From: Thermosipho affectus
Lineage (GTDB): Bacteria > Thermotogota > Thermotogae > Thermotogales > Fervidobacteriaceae
Direction of reading: 5' to 3'
DNA: 64,000 bases
NCBI RefSeq assembly: GCF_001990485.1
Contig: NZ_LBFC01000006.1
Span: 62,001 to 126,000 of the forward strand
Shown here: piece by piece, positions 17,441 through 26,233 of the stretch
Layout: each line of letters opens with the position of its first letter
Position numbering within the stretch: the first letter of the stretch is position 1
Notes under the pieces: generated by a model
The model's input: the letters and a program-made list of their open reading frames with translations, nothing else
Databases searched by the model: none
Told to the model about the DNA's origin: nothing
Position numbers and translations under genes: made by a program

Positions 17441-18341
17441 CTGTAAGTCTCAACCCCTTTTCAATATCAACTGTAGGTTTCCATCTTAATTCTTCAAGTG
17501 CCTTTGTATAACACAATACACTTTTTCTAATGTCCCCCTTTCTTGGTGGACCGTAAATGGGATCTTTTTCATACTTTATAATCTTTTTTAAGTACCCAAA
17601 AAGTTGATTAACACTTGTTTCAACGGAAGTTCCTATGTTTATTTCAAGACCGTTTCCTGCTTTTACTGCACGTAAATTGGCATTTGCCACATCTTCTACA
17701 TACACATAATCTCTAATATATTCTCCATCACCATTTATAGTTACATTTTCACCTTTTAACATACGAGACACAAATATCGCTACTACTCCTGCTTCTCCAA
17801 ATGGATTTTGTCTTGGACCATATACATTTGCATAGCGTAAAACTGTGTAATTTAATCCAAATTCGTGCTTTGCAAATCTTAAATAATTTTCAACGGAAAA
17901 CTTTGCAATACCATATGGTGAAATAGGCTTGGGACAAATAGCTTCAGGTGTGGGGTAAATATCAACATCATCACCATATATCGCTCCACCCGTTGAAGAA
18001 AAAATAAATTTTTTCACATCTAAATCTATGGAAAGCTTTATGAGATTTAAACTACCTACTATGTTTACATTTGCATCTTCCACTGGATTTTTCACAGAAA
18101 CAGAAACACTTGCTTGGGCTGCAAGATGGAAGACATAATCAAATTTATATTCATTAAAAATTTCACGCATTTTATTTTCATCTCTTATATCTGCTACTAT
18201 TAACGTTGCATTTTTGTTTACATTTTCTCTTTTTCCCTTTGATAAATTGTCCACAACGACAACATCATAACCATTGTCTACAAGTTTATCAACTACGTGA
18301 GATCCAATAAATCCAGCTCCACCTGTAACTAAAACTTTCAT
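17409..18341 (-). CDS. NAD-dependent sugar epimerase/dehydratase (UDP-glucose 4-epimerase-like)
   Basis: 310 residues of the extended short-chain dehydrogenase family: VTGGAGFIGSHVVDKL at the start, the catalytic Ser in FSSTGGAIYGD and YGIAK as the YxxxK pair. The ADIRDE and PFGEAGVVAIF segments are typical of GalE-like enzymes of thermophiles. It probably interconverts UDP-glucose and UDP-galactose or a related nucleotide sugar. Its start overlaps the DtxR-like stop by one base. Confidence 0.88.
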   Translation of the reverse strand: MKVLVTGGAGFIGSHVVDKLVDNGYDVVVVDNLSKGKRENVNKNATLIVADIRDENKMREIFNEYKFDYVFHLAAQASVSVSVKNPVEDANVNIVGSLNLIKLSIDLDVKKFIFSSTGGAIYGDDVDIYPTPEAICPKPISPYGIAKFSVENYLRFAKHEFGLNYTVLRYANVYGPRQNPFGEAGVVAIFVSRMLKGENVTINGDGEYIRDYVYVEDVANANLRAVKAGNGLEINIGTSVETSVNQLFGYLKKIIKYEKDPIYGPPRKGDIRKSVLCYTKALEELRWKPTVDIEKGLRLTVEWFKRNFKA

Positions 18342-18844
18342 TAGTCATCCTCCTTTAACCTTAATTTAAGTTTTAGCGCTTCTTTTGGGACATTTTTCAC
18401 ACCCAATTTTTTCCTTTGTTCTTTCAAAAACTTTATAAGTCCTTCTGCCTTTGTTTCATCAAAATCAATCATTATAGCATAAAAACGTCTTAATTGTTTT
18501 CTTGTTTCATTATCTAAACCGTATATCATAAGTTCGGCAACTTGCTGTGCCCTAGATTCTGAAAAACCTATAACGTACATAAAGAAATACTTCACTCTAA
18601 GTTCTCCATTGTAAATAGTGATCGCAATTCTTCTTCCTTTATTGGTTAATCTTATAAATCCATATCTTTCGTGTTCTACATAACCTAAATTAACCAACTT
18701 TTTCACAGCAGTAGTAACACTAGGATAACTAACATTTTTTATCTTTGCAACTTCCGAAATTCTTGTAACCCCTTTTTCTTTTGATAACTTGTATATAGTT
18801 ACAAGGTAGTTTTCAAGAGCAGGAGTTAACTTTTTAATCGCCAT
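18341..18844 (-). CDS. DtxR-fold transcriptional regulator lacking the usual metal ligands
   Basis: 167 residues. Winged helix-turn-helix (LENYLVTIYKLSKEKGVTRISEVAKIKN, in short LENYL...SVTTAVKKL) and helical dimerisation domain as in MntR. By eye alignment to Bacillus MntR, all six metal ligands are changed: Asp8 to Asn, Glu11 to Val, His77 to Gly, Glu99 to Ala, Glu102 to Met, His103 to Ile. A 30-residue C-terminal extension is basic. It may sense something other than Mn/Fe, or act without ligand. Second gene of the operon, probably autoregulatory. Confidence 0.8.
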   Translation of the reverse strand: MAIKKLTPALENYLVTIYKLSKEKGVTRISEVAKIKNVSYPSVTTAVKKLVNLGYVEHERYGFIRLTNKGRRIAITIYNGELRVKYFFMYVIGFSESRAQQVAELMIYGLDNETRKQLRRFYAIMIDFDETKAEGLIKFLKEQRKKLGVKNVPKEALKLKLRLKEDD

Positions 18845-19436
18845 TTTCTCTCTCCTTTAAAAATTGGTCATAATACTTTCTAACTCTTTTAATATCCTGC
18901 CACGTAAGGTCTTTAGGTGAACCTTTTGCCTTTGAAGGATTTCTCAACAAATAACTTGGATGAAACATAGGAAATATTATTACTCCACCCTTCCATATAA
19001 ACTCATTTCCCCTAACTTTAGTAATTGCAACATTTTTTCCTAAAAATAATTCCAAAGCAGGCTTTCCCAATGTGACAATCATCTTTGGATTTATTATTTC
19101 TAATTGAGCAAATAAAAAGTGAGAACACACCCTTGCCTCTTCCTTTGTAGGCGTCCTGTTATTCGGGGGTCTGCATTTAACAATATTAGTTATATACACA
19201 TCTTCTCTTTTAATATTAACGGATTCCAAAATCTTGGTTAATAACTGACCTGCCCTTCCAACAAACGGTTTACCTTGAATATCCTCTTCTTCACCTGGTC
19301 CTTCTCCAACAAAAACAATGGGACTATTTAAATTTCCTTCACCAGGTACTACATTGGTTCGATTCTCATGTAACGAACATGATTTACATTTCTTTATCCT
19401 TTCAATTATAACTTTCATTAACTCTTCTTTACTCAT
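18834..19436 (-). CDS. Family 4 uracil-DNA glycosylase (4Fe-4S)
   Basis: 200 residues. Cluster ligands Cys17, Cys20, Cys88 and Cys104 are all present; the water-activating/uracil-binding motif GEGPGEEEDIQGKPFVG and the C-terminal FHPSYLLR are family hallmarks. Removes uracil from DNA, a frequent lesion at high temperature. The T. maritima homologue TM0511 is a structurally known member. First gene of the eight-gene operon, 11 bases overlapping the regulator gene; GGGGG precedes the ATG. Confidence 0.95.
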   Translation of the reverse strand: MSKEELMKVIIERIKKCKSCSLHENRTNVVPGEGNLNSPIVFVGEGPGEEEDIQGKPFVGRAGQLLTKILESVNIKREDVYITNIVKCRPPNNRTPTKEEARVCSHFLFAQLEIINPKMIVTLGKPALELFLGKNVAITKVRGNEFIWKGGVIIFPMFHPSYLLRNPSKAKGSPKDLTWQDIKRVRKYYDQFLKERENGD

Positions 19437-19462
19437 ACTTTACCCCCAATTATTAATGTTAT

Positions 19463-19475
19463 CTAACTTTGTTAG
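19463..19475. promoter_or_regulatory. Palindromic operator at the operon start: CTAAC-TTT-GTTAG
   Basis: A perfect 5-3-5 inverted repeat placed immediately downstream of the minus-strand -10 box, over the expected transcription start, a position where a bound repressor blocks initiation. The operon's second gene is a DtxR-fold regulator, the natural candidate. Confidence 0.5.
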
Positions 19476-19476
19476 T

Positions 19477-19482
19477 ATTATA
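19477..19482 (-). promoter_or_regulatory. Extended -10 box of the uracil-DNA glycosylase operon
   Basis: Minus strand TGG-TATAAT, an extended -10 element, 41 bases before the start codon; no strong -35 seen. Confidence 0.6.
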
Positions 19483-19546
19483 CCACACATCAAAAAATTT
19501 TAAAATTTTCAATTGTTACAAAATAGAAAAATACAATCATAAAATA

Positions 19547-19579
19547 TTAACCGTATTAACCTATACGATATGATAAAAT
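19547..19579 (+). promoter_or_regulatory. ppdK promoter region with TTAACC direct repeat
   Basis: TTAACC at 19547-19552 and 19556-19561, nine bases apart, then TATGATAAAAT (19569-19579), which offers TATGAT or TAAAAT as -10. With TATGAT the distal TTAACC is at -35 spacing (16 bases). The same repeat lies upstream of the alcohol dehydrogenase. The start codon follows after AAGGAGGTG. Confidence 0.5.
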
Positions 19580-19613
19580 AAAGTTAGACTTAGATTTTCA
19601 AGGAGGTGTAATA

Positions 19614-22259
19614 ATGTCAAAGAAATGGGTTTATTTCTTTGCCAATGGCCAAGCAGAAGGCCGTGCAGATATGAAAGAGATTCTTGGAGGAAAGGGCGCA
19701 AATCTCGCCGAAATGACTAACATTGGTATTCCTGTACCACCAGGATTTACTATTTCAACCGAAGTTTGTAAATATTACTATGACCATGGAAAAACATACC
19801 CAGAAGATTTAAAAACACAAGTAGATGAAGCATTAAAAAGATTAGAAGAAGTTACAGGGAAAAAACTAGGTGACCCAGAGAAACCTTTGCTTGTCTCAGT
19901 CAGGTCAGGAGCAGCTGTTTCCATGCCTGGTATGATGGACACAATTTTAAATCTTGGACTCAACGATGAAACCGTAAAAGGGCTTGCAAGACTTACAAAT
20001 AATGAAAGATTTGCATACGATGCATACAGAAGATTTTTGCAAATGTTTGGTGATACAGCACTTGGAATTTCACATGCAGAATTTGAAAAAGCGTTAGAAG
20101 CAAGAAAAAAAGCCAAAGGTGTTAAATTGGATGTTGAACTTGATGCAGAAGACCTTAAAGCATTAGTTGAAGATTACAAAAAAATCTACGAAAAATTTGG
20201 AAAAGAATTTCCACAAGATACATACAAACAACTTTGGGCTGCGATTGACGCAGTTTTTGGTTCTTGGATGAACGAAAGGGCAATAAAATACAGACAAATT
20301 AACAACATAAAAGAAGGAGAATTACTCGGTACTGCTGTTAATATTGTTACAATGGTCTTTGGTAACATGGGAGAAGATTGCGGTACAGGTGTTTGTTTTA
20401 CAAGAGACCCAAACACAGGAGAGAAGAAACCATATGGTGAATTCTTACAAAATGCACAAGGTGAAGATGTTGTTGCAGGTATAAGAACTCCCGTTCCACT
20501 AGATGAGCTCAAGAAAATCAACGAAAATGTATACAACGAACTTCTCAGCATCATGAAAAATCTTGAAAAACATTATAAAGACATGCAAGATATAGAATTT
20601 ACAATTGAAAAAGGTAAACTCTACATTCTTCAAACGAGAAATGGCAAAAGAACAAGTCAAGCTGCTATTAAAATAGCCGTAGATCTTGTCCATGAAGGAC
20701 TTATCGATAAAGAAACGGCAGTTATACGTGTCAAACCTGAAGATGTGGAAAGGGTTCTCCACGCAAAGTTCGATGAAAATGAAATTAAAAACGCAAAATT
20801 AATTGCCAAAGGGCTTCCCGCATCTCCAGGTGCAGCAACCGGTAAGGTTTACTTTGATGCTGCAAAAGTTGAAGAAATGGCAAAAAAAGGAGAACCAGTT
20901 ATCCTTGTAAGACCTGAAACAAGTCCTGAAGATGTTGGTGGAATGAACGCAGCAGAAGGTATACTTACTGCTAGAGGCGGTATGACTTCGCACGCAGCAG
21001 TGGTTGCAAGAGGAATGGGAAAACCAGCAGTAGTTGGTGCAGAAGACATCTTCGTAGATGAAGAAAACTTGGAATTTAAGGTTAACGACGTCGTCGTAAA
21101 AGAAGGAGATTGGATCTCAATAGATGGTACAACGGGCAGTGTTTATCTTGGAAAAGTTAAGACAGTAAAACCACAAGGTCTTGAAGGACCCGTTGCTGAA
21201 CTTCTAACCTGGGCCGATGAAATTAGAAGACTCGGTGTAAGAACTAACGCGGATGTACCAAGAGATGCAAAAGTTGCAAGAGATTTTGGTGCAGAAGGTA
21301 TAGGACTTTGCAGAACAGAGCATATGTTCTTTGAAAAAGATAGAATTCCCAAAGTAAGAAGAATGATCGTTGCCAAAACAAAAGAACAGAGAGAAGCAGC
21401 ACTTGCGGAATTATTACCTCTTCAAAAAGACGACTTTAAGGGATTGTTTAGAACAATGAAAGGATTACCTGTAACCATAAGGCTTATAGATCCTCCTCTA
21501 CATGAATTTTTACCACACGATGAAGAACAGATGAAAGAAGTAGCTGAACAAATAGGTATTACTGTTGAAGAATTAAAAACGGTAGTTGAACAACTTCACG
21601 AATTGAATCCAATGCTTGGACATAGAGGTTGTAGGCTTACAATCACTTATCCAGAAATTGCAGTAATGCAAACTAAAGCTATAATCGGCGCTGCAATTGA
21701 ACTAAAGAAAGAAGAAAATATCGATGTAATTCCAGAAATAATGATACCTCTTGTAGGACATATCAACGAGTTAAAATACGTAAAGAAAATAGTAGTTGAA
21801 ACAGCCGACTCACTTATAAAAGAATCTGGTATAGAATTAACGTACAAAGTAGGTACAATGATTGAAATCCCAAGAGCTGCCGTGACAGCTGATCAAATAG
21901 CACAAGAAGCGGAATTTTTCAGTTTTGGAACAAACGACTTAACACAAATGACATTTGGGTTCAGCCGTGACGATGTTGGAAAATTCATGCCAGAATACCT
22001 TGAAAAAGGTATACTCGAACATGATCCATTCAAGAGTCTTGATTGGGATGGCGTAGGTCAATTGGTTAAAATGGGAACCGAAAAGGGCAAAAGCACAAGA
22101 AAAGACCTTAAAGTTGGAGTTTGTGGCGAACACGGTGGTGATCCAAGATCCATTCTATTCTTTGACGCAGCAGGCCTTGATTATGTAAGCTGTTCTCCAT
22201 ACAGGGTACCAGTTGCAAGAATAGCAGCAGCTCAAGCAACAATTAAAAATAGAAAATAA
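19614..22259 (+). CDS. ppdK: Pyruvate, phosphate dikinase
   Basis: 881 residues. N-terminal ATP-grasp domain (GGKGANLAEMTNIGIPVPPGF at its start), central swivelling domain with the phospho-His in GGMTSHAAVVARGMGKP (about 461), and the C-terminal PEP/pyruvate barrel ending with VGVCGEHGGDP (catalytic Cys about 837). Interconverts pyruvate + ATP + Pi and PEP + AMP + PPi; in Thermotogales it works beside or in place of pyruvate kinase. Monocistronic by appearance: strong AAGGAGGTG, own promoter, and a palindrome after the stop. Confidence 0.97.
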   Translation: MSKKWVYFFANGQAEGRADMKEILGGKGANLAEMTNIGIPVPPGFTISTEVCKYYYDHGKTYPEDLKTQVDEALKRLEEVTGKKLGDPEKPLLVSVRSGAAVSMPGMMDTILNLGLNDETVKGLARLTNNERFAYDAYRRFLQMFGDTALGISHAEFEKALEARKKAKGVKLDVELDAEDLKALVEDYKKIYEKFGKEFPQDTYKQLWAAIDAVFGSWMNERAIKYRQINNIKEGELLGTAVNIVTMVFGNMGEDCGTGVCFTRDPNTGEKKPYGEFLQNAQGEDVVAGIRTPVPLDELKKINENVYNELLSIMKNLEKHYKDMQDIEFTIEKGKLYILQTRNGKRTSQAAIKIAVDLVHEGLIDKETAVIRVKPEDVERVLHAKFDENEIKNAKLIAKGLPASPGAATGKVYFDAAKVEEMAKKGEPVILVRPETSPEDVGGMNAAEGILTARGGMTSHAAVVARGMGKPAVVGAEDIFVDEENLEFKVNDVVVKEGDWISIDGTTGSVYLGKVKTVKPQGLEGPVAELLTWADEIRRLGVRTNADVPRDAKVARDFGAEGIGLCRTEHMFFEKDRIPKVRRMIVAKTKEQREAALAELLPLQKDDFKGLFRTMKGLPVTIRLIDPPLHEFLPHDEEQMKEVAEQIGITVEELKTVVEQLHELNPMLGHRGCRLTITYPEIAVMQTKAIIGAAIELKKEENIDVIPEIMIPLVGHINELKYVKKIVVETADSLIKESGIELTYKVGTMIEIPRAAVTADQIAQEAEFFSFGTNDLTQMTFGFSRDDVGKFMPEYLEKGILEHDPFKSLDWDGVGQLVKMGTEKGKSTRKDLKVGVCGEHGGDPRSILFFDAAGLDYVSCSPYRVPVARIAAAQATIKNRK

Positions 22260-22271
22260 CATTCATTATAC

Positions 22272-22299
22272 ACTAATGGGCCCATATGGGCCCATTAGT
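22272..22299. terminator. 28-base perfect palindrome after ppdK
   Basis: Arms meet at 22285/22286 (ACTAATGGGCCC on the left and its complement on the right). It can form a very stable hairpin but is not followed by a run of T, so it may be a weak or read-through terminator, an mRNA 3'-end stabiliser, or an attenuator before the downstream glmU operon. Confidence 0.6.
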
Positions 22300-22315
22300 A
22301 TTTGGAGGTGTTAGT

Positions 22316-22726
22316 GTGTCATTTCTATTATTTTCAATCGCATCTTCAATTATTCTATACTTTTTTACAAAATCTTATCTTTATTTTTCCCTAATTTTTC
22401 TGGGAATTTATTATTTCAAAAAAGACAATTTAAAATTACAAAGTCTATTAAGCTTAACGCTTATTTTAATGATAGCGTTGGCTTTTTTTTCAACTATTCG
22501 TGGTTATGAACCAAAAGGTCTAATTCTTCTACTTATTGCAACATTTTCTTCAATATTGTATGATATACTTAAAAAGCCTATTTGGAGTATACCTTTTTTC
22601 TCGCTTTTGGGTATATCAATTTCAATGATTGGTTCTATAAAATACGGAAATCTAGGGTATTTTTTTGGACTTTTGATAATTCCAATATTTCTAAGAGAGT
22701 TTAGAAAAAGGGGTGAAAAAAGTTGA
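22316..22726 (+). CDS. Small integral membrane protein, unknown function
   Basis: 136 residues, four to five hydrophobic segments rich in Phe, Leu and Ile (FLLFSIASSIILYFFT at the start, FGLLIIPIFLREFRKR at the end), short basic C-terminus. No family recognised. The frame begins at an ATG at 22286 inside the palindrome, but GGAGGTG at 22304-22310 points to the GTG at 22316. It overlaps glmU by 4 bases (TTGA), so the two are coupled. No polar catalytic motif is visible. Confidence 0.7.
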   Translation: MSFLLFSIASSIILYFFTKSYLYFSLIFLGIYYFKKDNLKLQSLLSLTLILMIALAFFSTIRGYEPKGLILLLIATFSSILYDILKKPIWSIPFFSLLGISISMIGSIKYGNLGYFFGLLIIPIFLREFRKRGEKS

Positions 22727-24075
22727 AAACCCTTATTTTAGCGGCAGGTATGGGAAAAAGAATGAATTCAAAATATCCAAAAGTTATACATGAAATTTTT
22801 GGAAAACCCATGATTTTGTGGGTAATTGAAACTGCAAAAAAATTTGGAGAGGTTGCAGTTGTTTTAGGTCACAAATATGAAATGGTAGAAGATAAACTAT
22901 CAAGTGATGTGAGAATTTACATCCAAAAAAAGCAACTGGGGACAGCACATGCGGTAATGTCCGCAATTGAATTTGTATCTAAAGATGATAATTTATTGAT
23001 ATTATACGGAGATGTACCATTTATATCATATGAAACTTTAAAAAGACTTGAAAAAGTACATTTGGAAAGTAACAGTGATGTTACTATACTAACGGCAATA
23101 TTGGAAAATCCTAGCGGATATGGTAGGATTGTAAGAGATGATAAAATAAAGATAATAGAAGACAAAGACGCAGACGATGAAGTCAAAAAGATCAAAGAAA
23201 TAAATACGGGAATTTATATTATAAAAGGTAGATATTTAATAGAAAATATAAATAAAATCAATAACAATAACGCACAAGGTGAGTATTATCTCACAGATAT
23301 TTTGAAATTTACGGAAAAAATTTCAACTGTTATAACCGAAAATATAGATGAAATAACAGGTATTAATGATAGAATACAACTTGCAAGGTTAGAAAAAAGA
23401 ATAAGAAAAAAAATCAATGAAAAATTAATGAAAGAAGGGGTAAGGATAATTGACCCTGATGTAGTTTATATAGATCCTCAAGTAAAGATTGGAAAAGACA
23501 CCATTATTTACCCTTTTACATTTATAGAAGGGGATACGACAATAGGTGAAGATTGTATCATAGGTCCCATGACAAGAATTAAAAATTCCAAAATAGGAAA
23601 TAATGTAATTATAAATAGATCCGAAGTTGAAAAAGCAGAAGTAAAAGATAACGTATCTGTCGGTCCATATGCGAGATTGAGGGAAGGAACAACATTAGAC
23701 ACAAACGTTAAGATAGGAAATTTTGTTGAAACGAAAAAAACAGTTATGGGGCAAAATAGCAAAGCACAACATTTAACTTACTTAGGTGACGCAACTATTG
23801 GAAAAAATGTCAACATTGGTGCTGGGACTATAACGTGTAATTACGATGGAAAAAAGAAACATCCCACGTTTATTGAAGATAATGTATTTATTGGAAGCAA
23901 CAGCTCACTAGTTGCACCTGTGAAAATCGGAAAAAATTCCATTACTGCTGCAGGTTCAACAATTACAAACAATGTTCCCGAAAATAGCCTTGCTATCGCA
24001 AGGGAAAGACAGATTAACAAAGAAAATTGGGTTTTAAAAAAAGGGGGAAATAAAAATGCAAATAACAAAAAATGA
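22723..24075 (+). CDS. glmU: Bifunctional GlmU: GlcNAc-1-P uridylyltransferase / GlcN-1-P acetyltransferase
   Basis: 450 residues. Uridylyltransferase domain with LAAGMGKRMNSKYPKV, the GTAHAVM and YGDVPFI motifs; from about 250 a left-handed beta-helix of hexapeptide repeats (IGKDTIIYPFTFIEGDTTIG region), ending in the acetyltransferase site (AQHLTYLGDATIG, NIGAGTITCNYDG). Makes UDP-GlcNAc for peptidoglycan. TTG start overlapping the previous stop. The 3' end overlaps prs by 20 bases. Confidence 0.97.
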   Translation: MKTLILAAGMGKRMNSKYPKVIHEIFGKPMILWVIETAKKFGEVAVVLGHKYEMVEDKLSSDVRIYIQKKQLGTAHAVMSAIEFVSKDDNLLILYGDVPFISYETLKRLEKVHLESNSDVTILTAILENPSGYGRIVRDDKIKIIEDKDADDEVKKIKEINTGIYIIKGRYLIENINKINNNNAQGEYYLTDILKFTEKISTVITENIDEITGINDRIQLARLEKRIRKKINEKLMKEGVRIIDPDVVYIDPQVKIGKDTIIYPFTFIEGDTTIGEDCIIGPMTRIKNSKIGNNVIINRSEVEKAEVKDNVSVGPYARLREGTTLDTNVKIGNFVETKKTVMGQNSKAQHLTYLGDATIGKNVNIGAGTITCNYDGKKKHPTFIEDNVFIGSNSSLVAPVKIGKNSITAAGSTITNNVPENSLAIARERQINKENWVLKKGGNKNANNKK

Positions 24076-25006
24076 AATGAAAATTTTTACGGGAAATGCA
24101 AATAGAGAACTTGCAATAAAGGTTTCAGAGTATATAGGCACAAGACTTGCAGATTGTGAAGTCGGTAAATTTGCAGATGGGGAAATAAATGTAAAAATTG
24201 GTGAAACTGTTAGAGGACATGATACATTTATTATTCAACCCACATGTCCTCCGGTAAATGAAAATTTAATGGAACTTTTAATAATGATAGATGCACTTAA
24301 AAGGGCGTCAGCAAATAGTATAGCTGTTGTTATACCATACTACGGTTATGCAAGACAAGATAGAAAAGCTAAAGGCCGTGATCCAATAACGGCAAAGCTA
24401 GTGGCGAATTTACTTACAGTTGCAGGGGCAACTAGGGTAATGACTGTTGATTTACATTCAGAGCAAATTCAAGGCTTTTTTGATATACCACTTGATAATT
24501 TGTGGAGTTTTCCCATATTTGCAAAAAAATTAAAAAGCGATAAAATATTAGAAGATGATTACGTTATAGTATCACCAGATGTTGGTGGCGTAAAAAGGGC
24601 ACGACAATTTGCAGAAAGATTGGGTGGTCCACTTGCAATCTTAGACAAAAGAAGACCAAAGGATAATGTTGCAGAAATTTTAAATATAATAGGTGATGTA
24701 AAAGATAAAACTGCAGTTATTGTTGATGATATTGCCGATACGGCAAGGTCTTTAGTAAATGCCGCAAAGATAATAAAAGAAAATGGTGCAAAGAAAGTTA
24801 TTGCATGTATTACTCACCCCGTTCTTTCAGACGGTGCAATCGAAAGGATTCAAAAATCTGTAATAGAGAAGATATACGTTTCAGACTCGATTAGTCACGA
24901 AAATTTACCGGATAAATTTTCAGTCGTTTCACTTGCACCACTACTCGGTGAAGCGATCATGCGAGTAAGAAAGAACTTATCGGTGAGCATACTTTTTAGA
25001 CAATAA
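24056..25006 (+). CDS. prs: Ribose-phosphate pyrophosphokinase
   Basis: 316 residues, class I PRPP synthetase: [13 protein letters not shown] start, [14 protein letters not shown]-binding segment, [12 protein letters not shown] divalent cation site, the PRPP loop [13 protein letters not shown]. Transfers pyrophosphate from ATP to ribose 5-phosphate for nucleotide, His and Trp synthesis. The glmU-prs-rplY-pth order is common in bacteria. GGGGG lies eight bases before the ATG, inside glmU. Confidence 0.97.
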   Translation: MQITKNEMKIFTGNANRELAIKVSEYIGTRLADCEVGKFADGEINVKIGETVRGHDTFIIQPTCPPVNENLMELLIMIDALKRASANSIAVVIPYYGYARQDRKAKGRDPITAKLVANLLTVAGATRVMTVDLHSEQIQGFFDIPLDNLWSFPIFAKKLKSDKILEDDYVIVSPDVGGVKRARQFAERLGGPLAILDKRRPKDNVAEILNIIGDVKDKTAVIVDDIADTARSLVNAAKIIKENGAKKVIACITHPVLSDGAIERIQKSVIEKIYVSDSISHENLPDKFSVVSLAPLLGEAIMRVRKNLSVSILFRQ

Positions 25007-25041
25007 TAAAACCCATAAAAATAAAAAGAGGAGGTTTTAGT

Positions 25042-25695
25042 ATGGCAGAGCACAAACTTGAGGCCCTTGTAAGAAGTGTTATTGGAAACAAAAGGGCTGT
25101 CAGAAGATTGAGAAAACAAGGTTTTGTACCTGGTGTTGTTTATGGGCCAGATATTGAACCACTATCTATTTCCATTAGAAAGACAAATTTGATTAAACTT
25201 CTTCACGAAGTAACAGAAGCAAGTGCTATTACACTTAACGTTAAGGATGACTCTGGAAAAGAAGTATTTTCCCACGTAGCATTTATTAAAAACGTACAAT
25301 ATGATAAATTAACCGACGAAGTTAAACATATTGATTTCTACGTACCAGAAAAAGGACATAAAATGAACATTAACATACCTATTGAATTTGTAGGAAAGCC
25401 AAAAGGTGTGGAAAAAGGCGGAGTTATTGAAGTAATTCACCACGAACTTCCAGTTGAAACATTGCCATCTGTAATAATTGAAAAATTGGAAATTGATATT
25501 AGCAACTTAAATCTTGGTGAATCATTGCACGTTTCAGATTTGAAACTTCCAGAAGGTATGGAAGCTGAACTTCCAGAAAATGAACCCATAATTACAGTTG
25601 CCGTTCCAAGAGGCATGGAAGTTGAAGGAGAAGAAACAGCAGAAGAACCAGTAGAACCTGAAGTTATTGAAAAAGGTAAAAAGGAGGAAGAATAA
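25042..25695 (+). CDS. rplY: Ribosomal protein bL25 (Ctc form)
   Basis: 217 residues, the long two-domain Ctc/TL5 form: N-terminal 5S rRNA-binding domain ([20 protein letters not shown]) and a C-terminal beta domain ([18 protein letters not shown]), with an acidic then Lys/Glu tail. AGAGGAGG precedes the ATG. It binds 5S rRNA in the central protuberance of the 50S subunit. The final codons contain the ribosome binding site of pth. Confidence 0.95.
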   Translation: MAEHKLEALVRSVIGNKRAVRRLRKQGFVPGVVYGPDIEPLSISIRKTNLIKLLHEVTEASAITLNVKDDSGKEVFSHVAFIKNVQYDKLTDEVKHIDFYVPEKGHKMNINIPIEFVGKPKGVEKGGVIEVIHHELPVETLPSVIIEKLEIDISNLNLGESLHVSDLKLPEGMEAELPENEPIITVAVPRGMEVEGEETAEEPVEPEVIEKGKKEEE

Positions 25696-25696
25696 T

Positions 25697-26233
25697 ATAA
25701 TTTTAGTTGTTGGTCTTGGAAATTCTGGTCCACGTTATGCCTTCACTAGGCATAACGTGGGTTTTATGTTTCTAGATAAAATAGCAAGTTCATGGAAAAA
25801 AAAATATAATTTCGAATATTCTATAAAAGATAACCTATACATGGTTAAACCTTTGACATATATGAATCTTAGTGGCGATATATTTAACTATTTAAATCCA
25901 GATGATTTTGATGATATAATTATAGTGTACGATGATGTAAGTTTACCACTTGGAAAAATAAGAATAAGAAAAAAAGGTTCACATGGTGGACATAATGGTA
26001 TAAAATCGCTAATATCGTATCTTGGAACCAATTTTAAAAGAATTCGAATAGGCATTGGACCTTTACCTGAAGATACTGATTTGGTGAATTTCGTATTGGG
26101 AGAATTTTCAAATACGGAATTGAAAATATTAGACAAAGTATTAACACTATCCATTGAAGCTTTAAAATCTATAATCAATGATGGGATTGATAAAGCCATG
26201 AGCCTCTTCAACTCAAAAGAGGTGAAAGTGTGA
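25697..26233 (+). CDS. pth: Peptidyl-tRNA hydrolase
   Basis: About 178 residues: [20 protein letters not shown] (conserved Asn and catalytic His), MKPLTYMN-like [36 protein letters not shown]. Releases tRNA from stalled peptidyl-tRNA. Start is problematic: no ATG, GTG or TTG falls in range of AAGGAGG (25681-25687). The ATA at 25697 is nine bases after it and would give MILVVGLGN, exactly the family N-terminus; ATT at 25700 is the other choice. A TTG at 25667 gives ten extra basic residues but lies upstream of the ribosome binding site. Confidence 0.93.
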   Translation: MILVVGLGNSGPRYAFTRHNVGFMFLDKIASSWKKKYNFEYSIKDNLYMVKPLTYMNLSGDIFNYLNPDDFDDIIIVYDDVSLPLGKIRIRKKGSHGGHNGIKSLISYLGTNFKRIRIGIGPLPEDTDLVNFVLGEFSNTELKILDKVLTLSIEALKSIINDGIDKAMSLFNSKEVKV

